Under the pieces are notes generated by a model that made no database searches, was not told the DNA's origin, and saw only the letters and a list, made by a program, of their open reading frames with translations. The position numbers and the translations under genes were made by a program. Positions 25,801 through 35,149 of a stretch of 64,000 nucleotides of DNA are shown here, one piece after another (the first letter of the stretch is position 1; the number at the start of each line of letters is the position of its first letter). Source of the stretch: Bacteroidales bacterium (GTDB taxonomy: Bacteria; Bacteroidota; Bacteroidia; Bacteroidales; P3); NCBI GenBank assembly GCA_017550405.1, contig JAFZPH010000042.1, positions 1 to 64,000 of the forward strand, given 5' to 3'.

Positions 25801-28800
25801 ACCTGCGCTGCAGCTCCCACACCAACCACGAGGCATCCATTGTTTGGTCCGACACCAGCAACTCGCACATCGATGTGATGCTTTATATTGCCCAGTCCAA
25901 CAACATCGCCGCTGCTTTCGACAGCGTTGTTGTCAGCGGCAACTCTTACACCTTCACCGGTTTGAGCGGCAACACACATTACTATGTCTGGGCAAGAGCC
26001 AACTGCTCCGATGGCAGCAGCCGTGAGGTCCTCTGTGAGTTCACCACCGATGTGAACTGCGCACCTGTCGAGAACCTCCGTGTGGTGGCCACCGACTATC
26101 ACGCCTTCGGTCTCAACTGGGAGGCTCCCACCGCTGGCGATCCTGTCACAAACTACATTGTCAGCTATCGTCTCTCCGGCGAATCCTCGTGGATTTCGGA
26201 CACCGTTAGCGACCTCTATTACTATATTAGCGGACTGGACACCAACCATACTTACCAGTACCGTGTCACCACCATCTGCGATACGTTGACAAGCGCCATC
26301 ACTAGCGGTACTGTCACCACTATGGGTTGTGCCCGCATGATAACCAACGGCGGCACTACCAATAGCTACCTGCCCACCTATATATACTATGGTTTTTCCT
26401 ACACACAGCAGATTTACCTCGATGCCGAAATAGGCACCGGCATGGACACCATTACTGCTATCTCATTCTACGCTTCAAGCTCGCTCTCGTCGCGCAATAT
26501 CGATCTCTATTTGGGCAACACCGACCAGTCTTCATTCTCCAGCACCGGCAACTATATCCCGGTCGACAGCCTCTCGCTTGTCTACACTGGTACGTTTAGC
26601 GGCACTGGCTGGATTACCCTGAACTTCACCACTCCGTTTGTCCGCACCGCCGGCCGCAATCTGGTTGTGGCAATGGACGACAATACCGGCAATTGGGTGA
26701 GCAGCATCGCGTATGCTGCCACTTCGGCAAGCAACCGTTCCATCTATTTCTATCAGGATGGTACCGACATTAATCCTGCTTCGCCCAGTGCCAGCAACTC
26801 CAGTGTCGTTAGCTACGTCAACCAAATCAAGCTGAATCCTGCCTCCTGCCACATCCCCACATGTAACTCTCCTGTGGTAATGATTGCCAGCACAGAAGGT
26901 ACACAGGTTAACTTGGTATGGAACAACGAGCCCGGCAGAACCTACACCATTGAGTATCTCCGCGAAAATACCACCAACTGGGTTGTGTTCGATTCCACCA
27001 ACACCACCGGTGCTTGCAGCGTCACTGGCCTGTTGAGTGGCTACAGCTACACCTTCCGCGTCAGCTTCGACTGCGATGGCGACCTCCTCTCCGGCACCGT
27101 TCAGAGCCGCGCTGTCTGCGCTCCTGTGGCTCTGCCCTACACCGAGGACTTCGAGAATCAGAGCGGTCTCTACAGCCGCAACTGCTGGTACACCGGCAGC
27201 ACCAACCTCGGCACATCTTATCCCAACCCCATCGTCGTCAACCTCGAAGGCAACCCCAACAAGTTGCTCCTTCTCTACAACGGTGCTTATGTCATCCTGC
27301 CCGAAATGGATGCTCCGCTCAACCAGCTGCAGATCCGTTTCAACTTTGTTCAGGGTGCCAACAATACGCGTCTCATCATGGGTGTTATGGACGATCCCAC
27401 AGCTCCCATTTCCACCATCCATCCTATCGACACGCTCATCCGCTCCGACTACGACACCTCGGCCTACGCCTATGTCATCTATCCGCTGGACGGTATCAGC
27501 GACACCGCAGGTCATCTCGCCTTCTGGGATGCCTTCAACGACAACTACAGCTTCCTCGACAACATCGTGGTGGAATACATCCCCAACTGTACCAATGCCT
27601 CCGATGTGGTTGCCAGCAACGTAACAACCAACTCCGCCACTATCAGCTGGACTGGCAGTGCCAATGCCATCAGCTACTTGGTTGAGTACGGTTCCCGCGG
27701 CTTCACTCCCGGCACTGGTACCACCGTTACCTCTGCTACTAACAGCATCGCCCTTACCGGACTGAATCCCGGCAGCAGCTACGAGGCTTACGTCTACGCC
27801 ATCTGTGCCAATGACACCTCTATTGCTTCACAGGTCTGCAACTTCACCACTGCTTGTGCAGCCATCACAGCACTGCCCTACACCCAGAACTTCGAGAACA
27901 TCCTCGGCCCCGGCGACAACTCCGCCAACGTTGTTCCCAACTGCTGGGCTTCCGCTTTGCTGCCCGAAGGTGCCGGCCACGAGGTGCCTCACGTGTTCTA
28001 CAACACCGACCTCGGTCACGCTCCCTCGCCGCAGTACTGCTTCTACTTCGAGGGCATCGGCATCGCCGCTCTGCCTGAGATGGGTGTGCCGCTGGATTCG
28101 CTCATGATTTCTTTCCACGAGTGGAACAGCAACCCCAGCAACTATGGCCTTATCATCGGTGCTGTCGACAATACCGATTCCGGTTTCGCCTCCAGCTTCC
28201 AGCCCATCGACACCATCCCCTTCGTTGGTACCGATAACCAATTCGATGTGGTCTCCATGCTGAATGGATACACCGGCACCGCCCGTCACATAGCCATTGC
28301 CTCCTACAACATCGCTGGCAGTGCCTATGCCGACCAGTATCTCGACAATCTCGTCATCGACCGTATCCCCAACTGCATTGCTCCTATGCGTGTAGAGGCC
28401 ACTGCGTTGACCAATGTCTCTGCCGACCTGGCATGGCAGTTCAGCACCGCAGCCAACTACAGCATTGAATACGGCGTCCATGGTTTCACTCCCGGTACCG
28501 GCACCACCGTTACCAGCACCACACGCACTGTCAGCCTCACCGGTCTGACACCCTATACACAGTACGATGTCTACCTGACCAGTGTCTGCAGCCCCGCTGA
28601 AACCAGCGACACCACCTTCTTCACCTTCACTACCCTCCGTGGCGCTCCTGTCACTACATATCCCTATGTCTGCACCTTCGCCGATAGTACTGAGGCCAAC
28701 GCTTGGGAACCCGTCAACGGCAGCCAGACCAACAAGTGGTATGTAGGCACCGCCGCCCACTACGGCACTGTCGACAATATGGGTCTCTACATCTCCGACA

Positions 28801-31424
28801 ACAATGGTGTCAGCAACCAATATACTATTTCTTCCGCCTCCTTCACCTATGTCTACCGCACCTTCACTTTGAATGTCGGTTCCTACAACATCGGCTTCAA
28901 CTGGCAGGCCCAGGGCGAAAGCAATTATGACTACCTCCGTGCATGGCTCGCCCCGGCCGACTTCGAGTTCACTCCCGGTCAGACACCCGACGGTGGCACC
29001 GATTCCTACGACTACACCAGCTCCAATCCCGCTGGTTGGATACCGCTCGACGGTGGCTCCAAGCTGAACCTCCAATCCAGCTGGCAGACCGCTAGCGAAG
29101 ATGTGGCCATCACCACAGCCGGCAACTACAACCTTGTGTTCATGTGGGCCAACGACGGTTCGATGGGTACCAATCCTCCTGCTGCCATCGACAATGTGGA
29201 AGTCTATCTCAACACCTGCCCCGCTCCTGTGGAAGTTTCAGCCAGCTCAGCCGGCTCCACTTATATTGACCTCGACTGGACCGACTTGGCTCCTGCAGTC
29301 TCCTGGCAGGTTGAGTACGGCCCCAGCGGCTACAGCCGTGGCACAGGTACGCTGCTCAATGTCACCAGCCATCCTGTCAACATCAGTGGCCTCGACACGC
29401 TGACCCATTACGACTTCTACATCCGTCCCATCTGTTCCGGTGCCGATACTGGCCGTTGGAGCCGTCCTGCTGCCCTCAGCACTGCTATGTGCGACAACTC
29501 GCAGGTCTTTGCCCTCGGCTCCAGTGCCTCTACGGGTACCTCCTATTATTTCCCTGTCAACAACTACTATAGATACACCCTTACCGAGACCATCATCGAC
29601 AGTGCTGAACTCAATGGTTCCATGGACATCGAATACATTGGCTACTACTACGACTACTCCTCACCTTCGACTGCGAAGACCAACTGCACCATCTATTTCC
29701 AGCCTACCGCCAAGACCGTCTTCACCAGTTCAAGCGATATGGTGGCTCTTGATTCCGCCACAGGTGTAAGAGTTTACACAGGTTCTCTCAACTGTACTCA
29801 GGGATGGAACTACTTCCAGCTCGACACCGCCTATCACTACGACGGCACCGGCAACCTGCTGGTCATTGTCGACGACAATAGCAATGACTACGACGGAATA
29901 GATTACGTCTTCAAGACACAGTCCTGCACAGGCTACAAGACCATCCATTACTATAACGACACCGATAACCCGGATGTTACAGATCCCTCAACATTCTCCA
30001 CTAGCAAGAGTTATGAACAGGCCCGTCCCGTCATGCAGCTTATCAGCTGTGCAGGTGCCGGATGTCGTAAACCCATCATCGTAAGTACAACCTACGACTA
30101 CGAGAGCGCCACCATCACCTGGTCCGGCAATGGCACCAACTACGAGGTCAACATCAAGGAGACTGCCTCCGACTGGCCCGCCACCGACATTCCTGTTGTT
30201 GGCAACACCTACACCTTCACGGGTCTCATGCCTGCCACCAACTACACCTTCCGTGTACGTCAGGATTGCAGTGCCGACTCACTCGGCTACAGCGAATGGG
30301 CCTTAGGCAACTTCATCACCGACAGCCTGCCCTGCCTCGCTCCCACCAACCTGAGCACTACCACCGTCACCAACGCCACTGCCACCTTCGACTGGACCGT
30401 CCGTGGTACCGAAACCGCATGGGACATCCATGTATGGAACACCGGTAATATTGACAGCATCTACACTGTCACCACTCGTCCCGCTACTGTCGGTGGCTTC
30501 ACTGCCGGCCTTACCTACAATGCCTCTATCCGTCCCCTCTGCGGCTCGGCTCACAACATCGTAGGCGACTGGGGTGACACCATCACCTTCTCCACTACCA
30601 TCTGCCCCACAGTCACAGGTCTTACCGTAGGCAATGTCACCGCCAACGGTGCCACCCTCAACTGGGATGCCGACCAGATGGCCGTGAGCTGGATTGTTGA
30701 ATACGGCTTCGCCGGCTTCGACCAGGGTTCGGGCACCATCGTGCCTTGCACCGCCAACAGCTTCAATGCCACCGGTCTGGAGTGCGAGACTTCCTACGAC
30801 TTCTATGTCCGCGCCGTCTGCGGCACCGACTGGACCAGCGAACACTGGACACGCGTCAGCTTCACCACCGGCGACTGCTCCGAGGCCTGCCTCGCTCCCA
30901 CCAATGTGGTTGCTACTGTTGACCTCAATTCCGTGACCGTCAGCTGGACTCCCGCCGAGGGCAACACCGCCTTCGAGGTTGAGTACGGCAACCGCGGCTT
31001 CAGCCACGGCAACGGTACCGTTGTCAATACCAACGAGCCCTCCACCGTCATCAACGGTCTTGAGTTCAACACCCAGTACGACCTCTACGTGCGTGCACTC
31101 TGCGGTGCTGACAACTACAGCCCCTGGACACCTGTCACTACCTTCACCACCGGCACCCAAGGCATCGACAATGCTGAAGGCGTCGCCTGCACCATCTTCC
31201 CCAATCCCACCAGCAGTGCCACCACCATCAGCGTGAGCGGCGTGAGCGGCAAGGTGAAGATTGAGGTGGTCGATATGAACGGCCGCACCGTTGCCTCCGA
31301 GACTCTCGAGTGCAGCAGCGACTGTCGCAAGACCATGGATGTTGACCACTTGGCTCAGGGTGCCTACTTCGTACGCATCACTGGCGAGAACGTCAACATG
31401 GTGAAGAAGTTGATTGTGCGTTAA
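22815..31424 (+). CDS. Giant multidomain T9SS surface protein (FN3/choice-of-anchor-like modules)
   Basis: 2869 residues with a signal peptide ending VVQAQ. It is a paralogue of the preceding giant gene: alternating FN3 modules (EYGxxGFxxGTG signature) and MAM/choice-of-anchor-J-like modules (pattern DFE...GW, ending DNVxxxxxxCP). An exact tandem duplication of 288 residues covers about 182-470 and 470-758. The unnamed ~180-residue domain occurs at about 1171-1345 and 2225-2415. The last 75 residues are a T9SS domain (FPNPTSSATT to VKKLIVR). It is exported and surface-attached; binding to host or environmental polymers is inferred. There is no enzyme motif. A terminator follows at 31467. Confidence 0.85.
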   Translation: MRKVLIPLLLAIMLLPAVVQAQLTLPYTTGFEGLTTGQLPTGWSQLQSGSSGSGTFPAVYQYANNARNGSVYFEFESTTGQTELAALPVVSDVSQLQLSFYASVMNHNFLFEVGVMDSTTFEPVDTIALTVGSGGNWHGSYNQYTVYFNNYTGSGNRMAMRVTSSGSYTLMIDDLEIDYIPTCPAPTNFAATGSSVDWITLNWQENGVATAWVVEYDTVPIPASQLGLGVAGQEMVSGVPGVTINGLDTATTYYFYVYADCGGEYSTAASLTATTLAALPAEVPYSCDFEQDGPNGWDLINGSQTNKWCVGSATNNGGNQSLYISNDNGTSNSYSTGSTSYTYAVRSFDLTDSGEYAYGYDWKCQGESHYYDFCRAFLAPATYQWTAGTNPANGTNAFASWSMPSGWIELTEDFSSPRTMSQSSNWRTVTGTFYISTPGTYSIVFAWANDASGGSQPPMAVDNVFLTRNTCPGPSNFAATGSSVDWITLNWQQNGEVTSWVVEYDTVPIPVSQLGQGVASQEMVSGVPGVTINGLDTATTYYFYVYTDCGGEYSIAASLTATTLAALPAEVPYACDFEQEGPNGWELINGSQTNKWCVGSATNNGGNQSLYISDNNGTSNSYSTSSDSYTYAVRTFDLTDSGEYAYGYDWKCQGESHNYDFCRAFLAPASYQWTAGSNPAGGTYAFASWSMPSGWFELTENFSSPRTMALSSSWRTVTGTFYISTPGTYSLVFAWANDAIGGSQPPMAVDNVFLTHNTCPGPLNLTASYVANDTVVITWQPGGSESSWIVSDGVNSYDVYDTTYLFEGLMPATNYNFHVYALCDAGDTSLPATVSVRTPCSEFGPLPLSEDFDSYAANSYPDCWTRILNSNNYPYMTSDYGISVKFGGGASVFSPRIPAPLNTLFVEFDLQREGNSSGTMEFGYTSNPNSIDSMVVLQTIYPANTYQYYHYEFDLSADTCSDSVYLVWHQDGTSNWYYWLDNVSITRASTCPAVVNLRCSSHTNHEASIVWSDTSNSHIDVMLYIAQSNNIAAAFDSVVVSGNSYTFTGLSGNTHYYVWARANCSDGSSREVLCEFTTDVNCAPVENLRVVATDYHAFGLNWEAPTAGDPVTNYIVSYRLSGESSWISDTVSDLYYYISGLDTNHTYQYRVTTICDTLTSAITSGTVTTMGCARMITNGGTTNSYLPTYIYYGFSYTQQIYLDAEIGTGMDTITAISFYASSSLSSRNIDLYLGNTDQSSFSSTGNYIPVDSLSLVYTGTFSGTGWITLNFTTPFVRTAGRNLVVAMDDNTGNWVSSIAYAATSASNRSIYFYQDGTDINPASPSASNSSVVSYVNQIKLNPASCHIPTCNSPVVMIASTEGTQVNLVWNNEPGRTYTIEYLRENTTNWVVFDSTNTTGACSVTGLLSGYSYTFRVSFDCDGDLLSGTVQSRAVCAPVALPYTEDFENQSGLYSRNCWYTGSTNLGTSYPNPIVVNLEGNPNKLLLLYNGAYVILPEMDAPLNQLQIRFNFVQGANNTRLIMGVMDDPTAPISTIHPIDTLIRSDYDTSAYAYVIYPLDGISDTAGHLAFWDAFNDNYSFLDNIVVEYIPNCTNASDVVASNVTTNSATISWTGSANAISYLVEYGSRGFTPGTGTTVTSATNSIALTGLNPGSSYEAYVYAICANDTSIASQVCNFTTACAAITALPYTQNFENILGPGDNSANVVPNCWASALLPEGAGHEVPHVFYNTDLGHAPSPQYCFYFEGIGIAALPEMGVPLDSLMISFHEWNSNPSNYGLIIGAVDNTDSGFASSFQPIDTIPFVGTDNQFDVVSMLNGYTGTARHIAIASYNIAGSAYADQYLDNLVIDRIPNCIAPMRVEATALTNVSADLAWQFSTAANYSIEYGVHGFTPGTGTTVTSTTRTVSLTGLTPYTQYDVYLTSVCSPAETSDTTFFTFTTLRGAPVTTYPYVCTFADSTEANAWEPVNGSQTNKWYVGTAAHYGTVDNMGLYISDNNGVSNQYTISSASFTYVYRTFTLNVGSYNIGFNWQAQGESNYDYLRAWLAPADFEFTPGQTPDGGTDSYDYTSSNPAGWIPLDGGSKLNLQSSWQTASEDVAITTAGNYNLVFMWANDGSMGTNPPAAIDNVEVYLNTCPAPVEVSASSAGSTYIDLDWTDLAPAVSWQVEYGPSGYSRGTGTLLNVTSHPVNISGLDTLTHYDFYIRPICSGADTGRWSRPAALSTAMCDNSQVFALGSSASTGTSYYFPVNNYYRYTLTETIIDSAELNGSMDIEYIGYYYDYSSPSTAKTNCTIYFQPTAKTVFTSSSDMVALDSATGVRVYTGSLNCTQGWNYFQLDTAYHYDGTGNLLVIVDDNSNDYDGIDYVFKTQSCTGYKTIHYYNDTDNPDVTDPSTFSTSKSYEQARPVMQLISCAGAGCRKPIIVSTTYDYESATITWSGNGTNYEVNIKETASDWPATDIPVVGNTYTFTGLMPATNYTFRVRQDCSADSLGYSEWALGNFITDSLPCLAPTNLSTTTVTNATATFDWTVRGTETAWDIHVWNTGNIDSIYTVTTRPATVGGFTAGLTYNASIRPLCGSAHNIVGDWGDTITFSTTICPTVTGLTVGNVTANGATLNWDADQMAVSWIVEYGFAGFDQGSGTIVPCTANSFNATGLECETSYDFYVRAVCGTDWTSEHWTRVSFTTGDCSEACLAPTNVVATVDLNSVTVSWTPAEGNTAFEVEYGNRGFSHGNGTVVNTNEPSTVINGLEFNTQYDLYVRALCGADNYSPWTPVTTFTTGTQGIDNAEGVACTIFPNPTSSATTISVSGVSGKVKIEVVDMNGRTVASETLECSSDCRKTMDVDHLAQGAYFVRITGENVNMVKKLIVR
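23361..25088 (+). repeat. 864-bp in-frame tandem duplication
   Basis: The sequence AACTTCGCTGCAACAGGCAG occurs at 23376 and again at 24240, a period of 864 bp (288 codons). The two units are nearly identical at DNA level over most of their length, each encoding one FN3 plus one anchor-like module. The close identity points to a recent duplication by recombination. Confidence 0.9.
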
Positions 31425-31466
31425 TCTCATAAGGAAACAACCCTTTCCTTAGGTTCATACTCGATA

Positions 31467-31500
31467 GGCGGGCGGCGCATGGCGTCGCCCGCCTTTTTTT
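31467..31500 (+). terminator. Terminator of the second giant gene
   Basis: GGCGGGCG (31467-31474) pairs with CGCCCGCC (31486-31493), followed by seven T. It closely resembles the terminator at 22354. Confidence 0.88.
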
Positions 31501-31614
31501 CTCGCACCGTCATCGTTAGGTTTCGCAGACTTTAGCGATTATTTTTTCTCTTTGACACAATAAAAACACACTCTCATTGTTATTAATCATTATTCATAAA
31601 ATACGCGTACTATA

Positions 31615-32961
31615 ATGAAATGCAGCATTCCTAAAGGCACTCGCGACTTCCTGCCTGCCGAGATGGCCCGTCGCAACTATATATTCGACACTATCCGCGA
31701 AGTATTCAAAACCTTCGCTTTCGAACCCATCGAAACCCCCTCGCTAGAGAATCTGTCCACCCTGATGGGCAAATACGGCGAAGAGGGCGACAAGCTCCTC
31801 TTCAAAGTGCTCAATTCAGGCGACTTCATGGACGGAGTAGACTTCTCGCAAGACTACCATAAGGTGGCTCCCCGCATCTGCGAACGCGGCCTGCGCTACG
31901 ACCTTACGGTGCCCTTTGCCCGTTTTGTGGTCCAGCACCGCGACCAGATTACTCTGCCTTTCCGCCGCTATCAGTTGCAGCCCGTGTGGCGCGCCGACCG
32001 CCCGCAGAAAGGCCGCTATCGCGAGTTCTACCAGTGCGATGCCGACATGATTGGCAGCACCTCGCTGCTCAACGAGTTGGAGCTGGTGCAGATGATCGAT
32101 GCCGTCTTCCAGCGGCTGGGTGTGGAGGTGACCGTAAAGATTAACAACCGCAAGGTCTTGGCGGGTATTGCCGAGCACATCGGCGCCCCCGACAAGCTGG
32201 TGGACATCACCGTGGCAATCGACAAACTGGACAAGATCGGGCTCGACAATGTCCGTGCCGAACTGCGTGAGCGTGGCCTCGACGACAGCCAGATTGCCGC
32301 CCTCGACCCCGTGTTTGCCCTTACGGGCGATGCCGCTGCCAAGCTCGGCCAGCTGGCTACCCTCTTTGCAGGCAACGAGGTGGGCACCAAAGGCGTCGAA
32401 GAGCTGAAGGAACTGTTTGGTTATATCGAACAGGTGAAGCCGCAGTGCCATGTTGAACTGGATTTGACCTTGGCCCGCGGCCTGAACTACTACACCGGTG
32501 CCATCTTCGAGGTCAAAGCCCACAACGTCTCTATCGGCAGCATCTGCGGCGGCGGACGCTACGACAACCTGACGGGCATTTTTGGCATGCCCGATGTGTC
32601 AGGTGTGGGAATCTCGTTCGGAGCCGACCGCATCTACGATGTGCTTACCGAGCTGGACAAATTCCCCGCCAATCTGGGCCAGCCCGCCCGCGCCCTGTTC
32701 ATCAATTTCGGTGCCGAGAGCCTGCCCTATGCCATCAGTTGTGCCGCCAAGCTGCGCGGTGCCGGCATCAGCACACTTATCTACCCCGACAACGCCAAGA
32801 TGAAAAAACAGATGGACTACGCCAACCGCTGCCATGTGCCGTTTGTGATATTTGTGGGCGAGAACGAGATAGCAGCCCAGACCCTTACCGTCAAAGACAT
32901 GACGGCGGGCACGCAGAGCACCCTCACCCTCGACGAGGTGTTGGCATTGCTCAAGGCATGA
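31615..32961 (+). CDS. hisS: Histidine-tRNA ligase
   Basis: 448 residues, a normal length for HisRS. It starts with [10 protein letters not shown], the class II motif 2 region is [11 protein letters not shown] with [25 protein letters not shown], and the HisA motifs are [15 protein letters not shown] and [14 protein letters not shown]-terminal anticodon-binding domain (about 360-448) follows. It charges tRNA-His in the cytoplasm. It is followed 14 bases later by an envelope protein gene on the same strand. Confidence 0.97.
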   Translation: MKCSIPKGTRDFLPAEMARRNYIFDTIREVFKTFAFEPIETPSLENLSTLMGKYGEEGDKLLFKVLNSGDFMDGVDFSQDYHKVAPRICERGLRYDLTVPFARFVVQHRDQITLPFRRYQLQPVWRADRPQKGRYREFYQCDADMIGSTSLLNELELVQMIDAVFQRLGVEVTVKINNRKVLAGIAEHIGAPDKLVDITVAIDKLDKIGLDNVRAELRERGLDDSQIAALDPVFALTGDAAAKLGQLATLFAGNEVGTKGVEELKELFGYIEQVKPQCHVELDLTLARGLNYYTGAIFEVKAHNVSIGSICGGGRYDNLTGIFGMPDVSGVGISFGADRIYDVLTELDKFPANLGQPARALFINFGAESLPYAISCAAKLRGAGISTLIYPDNAKMKKQMDYANRCHVPFVIFVGENEIAAQTLTVKDMTAGTQSTLTLDEVLALLKA

Positions 32962-32975
32962 AGCTAATAGTTTGA

Positions 32976-33935
32976 ATGATGAAAAGATACTGTTTTATTG
33001 TAGGATTTCTGCTCGCCATGGCGGCGGGTGTCGCCTATGGGCAGGACACTGTGCTGCTGCGCGACACCGTGGTACTCCTCCGCACCGATACCGTGGTGGT
33101 GCGCCGTACCGACACCGTGACGGTGCGTGTGGTGGACAGCGCCATGATCCGCCATGTGCAGGAACGCGAAGCCCTGATGGCCGAGAAGGAGAAGTTCTAT
33201 AAGGAAATCTTCACCAAGTCGGGCGTCGACCAGAATAAAATCGAGGCCGACCGCGACCATTACCGCCATTTGGTCGACTCGCTGAACAAGCTGGTTCGCG
33301 AAGCCGAGCTGGAGAATGTGCGCAAGGAGGAGGCCAACAAGTACCTATTGCAGCGGGCCAAGGATGCCGAAGCCCGCGTGGCCGAGGCCACCAACCGCAA
33401 GAAGAAGGTGCGTGCCATTCAGGGCATCGCCATGCGCTTTTACCGTACCCCGAACTGGGAGGTGCGTCTGCAGCCCGCCGAAGAGGCCGGCACCTACAAC
33501 AAGGTGCTCCGCAACCGCAATGCCGGCAACATCGAGTTCGACTTCGTCACGGGCGCCTCGGTCATGCTGTGGGATTTGACGCAGTATTTCAACAAAGACC
33601 ACAAATCGGTGAAGATTGGCGAGACCAACCTCAAGACCCCCGAACTGCGCAAGTTCGACCAGGATTTTGCCTACGATGTGGGCATTTATGTCGGTTTCGG
33701 CGGCAGCAACCTCTTCAAGAACTTCTATGTGGGGCCGTCGTTCCGCTTTGTAGACTTCTTCTATTTCACTGTCGGCGTGAACATTGCCGAATACAATGTG
33801 CTAGTGTCGGGCTATGATGAAGGCTCTATCCTGAAGTCCGAGACTATCGACGATGTCACTGCCAAGTCGTGGCTGCTGAAACCGTTTTTGGCATTGAGTA
33901 TTGACCTCGACTTTTTGTCCTATATCAAGAAATAG
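32976..33935 (+). CDS. Exported coiled-coil protein with outer-membrane-like C-terminal domain
   Basis: 319 residues. A signal peptide ends at about AYGQ (a second ATG follows the first). Residues 25-50 are Val/Asp/Thr-rich repeats (DTVVLLRTDTVVVRRTDTVTV), residues 60-140 form a charged coiled coil (EREALMAEKEKFYKE, LENVRKEEANKYLLQRAKDAEARVAEA), and the last 150 residues have alternating aromatic strands (YVGFGGSNLFKNFYVGPSFRFVDFFYFTVGVN) like a small outer-membrane barrel. I do not recognise the family. Its closeness to hisS is probably not functional. Confidence 0.7.
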   Translation: MMKRYCFIVGFLLAMAAGVAYGQDTVLLRDTVVLLRTDTVVVRRTDTVTVRVVDSAMIRHVQEREALMAEKEKFYKEIFTKSGVDQNKIEADRDHYRHLVDSLNKLVREAELENVRKEEANKYLLQRAKDAEARVAEATNRKKKVRAIQGIAMRFYRTPNWEVRLQPAEEAGTYNKVLRNRNAGNIEFDFVTGASVMLWDLTQYFNKDHKSVKIGETNLKTPELRKFDQDFAYDVGIYVGFGGSNLFKNFYVGPSFRFVDFFYFTVGVNIAEYNVLVSGYDEGSILKSETIDDVTAKSWLLKPFLALSIDLDFLSYIKK

Positions 33936-33948
33936 TAATCAGATTGAC

Positions 33949-33975
33949 CCCCAATCGGTCGTTAGGAAACCGAAA
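33949..33975 (+). repeat. Intergenic ATCGGTC motif, copy 2
   Basis: CCCCAATCGGTCGTTAGG then AAACCGAAAAC, 14 bases after the stop of the coiled-coil protein gene. Read in the direction of that gene it has the same orientation as the copies at 47316 (plus), 34494 (minus) and 51262 (minus). Confidence 0.55.
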
Positions 33976-34099
33976 ACGCCTACGGTCTAACTGCTGAACC
34001 GTGCAATGCGCTGAGGATCAACTCTGCCCCGTACCTTGTTCTGCCTACCCGCCCTGCGCCGTGGAGCGGCAACAATACCTCCTCGCTACGGAGAGGGGC

Positions 34100-34200
34100 C
34101 GTTCAATCCTGCATCGTTATTGTATTGTTATAGCATCGTTACTCGACATGATGACGGATAACAAGCCGAGAATCAGGCAGCATCGAGCCAAGATTGAACG
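34100..34200 (-). repeat. 101-bp element with terminal inverted repeats, copy 2
   Basis: Begins CGTTCAATC and ends GATTGAACG, a perfect 9-bp terminal inverted repeat. The whole 101 bp aligns without gaps, in reverse orientation, to 10102-10202. On the plus strand, three 11-bp units are seen near the left end (TGCATCGTTAT, TGTATTGTTAT, AGCATCGTTAC). The central hairpin is conserved with one mismatch and one G-T pair. Flanking sequences of the two copies are unrelated, as expected of a mobile or independently placed element. Confidence 0.75.
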
Positions 34201-34329
34201 ACCCAAGTGGGTTGTGGCGTGCCGACGGCTGAGACTTCCCGGCACTGCGGTGTGACAGGGGAGGCGTAGTGAGGGAGCAAAGGCTGGGCAGTGAAGGAGT
34301 GTGGAGGGCATTGTGGCGGGGTCGGAGTG

Positions 34330-34367
34330 TCCGTCGGATATATAAAATAAATTAGTCCGTCGGACTA
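34330..34367. repeat. Paired TCCGTCGGA palindromes
   Basis: TCCGTCGGA at 34330-34338 is followed by TAGTCCGTCGGACTA at 34353-34367, an odd-length perfect palindrome. The spacing is about two helical turns. Such paired sites can be protein-binding operators, but no gene starts close by on either strand. The stretch 34200-34490 otherwise shows only a small CCCCGTAGGGG hairpin near 34407. Confidence 0.35.
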
Positions 34368-34493
34368 TTCGCTTAATAGCAAACAATTATCGCACAACAT
34401 CAAATACCCCGTAGGGGTTTTCGATAAATGTATTTATAGAACCCACCATAAGTGTAAAGAGTGAATCGAGAGTGCGCTTATCCCGATTGAAAA

Positions 34494-34518
34494 GTCGGCC
34501 TAATAACCGATCTGGGTT
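34494..34518 (-). repeat. Intergenic ATCGGTTATTAGGCCGAC motif, copy 3
   Basis: Plus strand GTCGGCCTAATAACCGAT then CTGGGTT, directly beyond the terminator of the rubrerythrin gene in its direction of transcription. Confidence 0.6.
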
Positions 34519-34522
34519 GAAA

Positions 34523-34560
34523 ACAAAAGCAGGGTACCCGATAGGATACCCTGCTTTTGT
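34523..34560 (-). terminator. Terminator of the rubrerythrin gene
   Basis: ACAAAAGCAGGGTA (34523-34536) is the exact complement of TACCCTGCTTTTGT (34547-34560), 13 bases after the rubrerythrin stop on the minus strand. Confidence 0.85.
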
Positions 34561-34573
34561 TGGAAGGTAACGC

Positions 34574-35116
34574 TTATTTGTTGAAATAGCGGTTCAGGAG
34601 GCCTTCGAGGGCTTTGCCGTGGCGAGCCTCGTCGCGGGCCATTTCGTGGACGGTGTCGTGGATGGCGTCGAGGTTGAGGGCCTTGGCACGCTTGGCGAGG
34701 TCGGTCTTGCCGGCGGTGGCACCGTACTCGGCGTCAACACGCATCTTCAGGTTCTGTGCGGTGCTGTCGGTGAGCACTTCGCCCAGCAGCTCGGCGAACT
34801 TGGCGGCGTGTTCAGCCTCCTCGAAAGCGGCTTTCTCCCAGTAGAGACCAATCTCGGGATAGCCTTCGCGGTGAGCCACACGGGCCATGGCCAGGTACAT
34901 GCCTACTTCCTTGCACTCGCCTTCGAAGTTCATGCGGAGGTCGGCTTTGATGTCTTCGGGGGCATCCTTGGCCACACCCACGATATGCTCGGCAGCCCAG
35001 GTCTTGATGTCCTCTTTCACTTCCTGCATTTGTTTGCCGCAGATGGGGCATTTCTCGGGCATGGTGTCGCCTTCATAAACATAGCCGCACACGGGGCAGA
35101 TGAATTTTTTACTCAT
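34574..35116 (-). CDS. rbr: Rubrerythrin (N-terminal rubredoxin domain)
   Basis: 180 residues. A rubredoxin-type iron site ([10 protein letters not shown] and CPICGKQM) comes first, followed by a ferritin-like four-helix domain with the diiron ligands spread over [40 protein letters not shown] and [16 protein letters not shown] (each cited only to locate the glutamates and histidines). The rubredoxin-first order is that of reverse rubrerythrins. It reduces hydrogen peroxide in anaerobes. It is transcribed alone toward a strong terminator. The same strand carries the flavodiiron operon 4 kb away, which suggests a shared oxygen defence. Confidence 0.93.
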   Translation of the reverse strand: MSKKFICPVCGYVYEGDTMPEKCPICGKQMQEVKEDIKTWAAEHIVGVAKDAPEDIKADLRMNFEGECKEVGMYLAMARVAHREGYPEIGLYWEKAAFEEAEHAAKFAELLGEVLTDSTAQNLKMRVDAEYGATAGKTDLAKRAKALNLDAIHDTVHEMARDEARHGKALEGLLNRYFNK

Positions 35117-35149
35117 GGTATTCTTTGATTTTTAGGGTTAATATTTTTT

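Noticed and set aside
22815-31424. Large minus-strand frames inside both giant genes
   Set aside because: Gly/Val/Ala-rich antisense shadows caused by the codon pattern of Thr/Ser/Asp-rich surface proteins.
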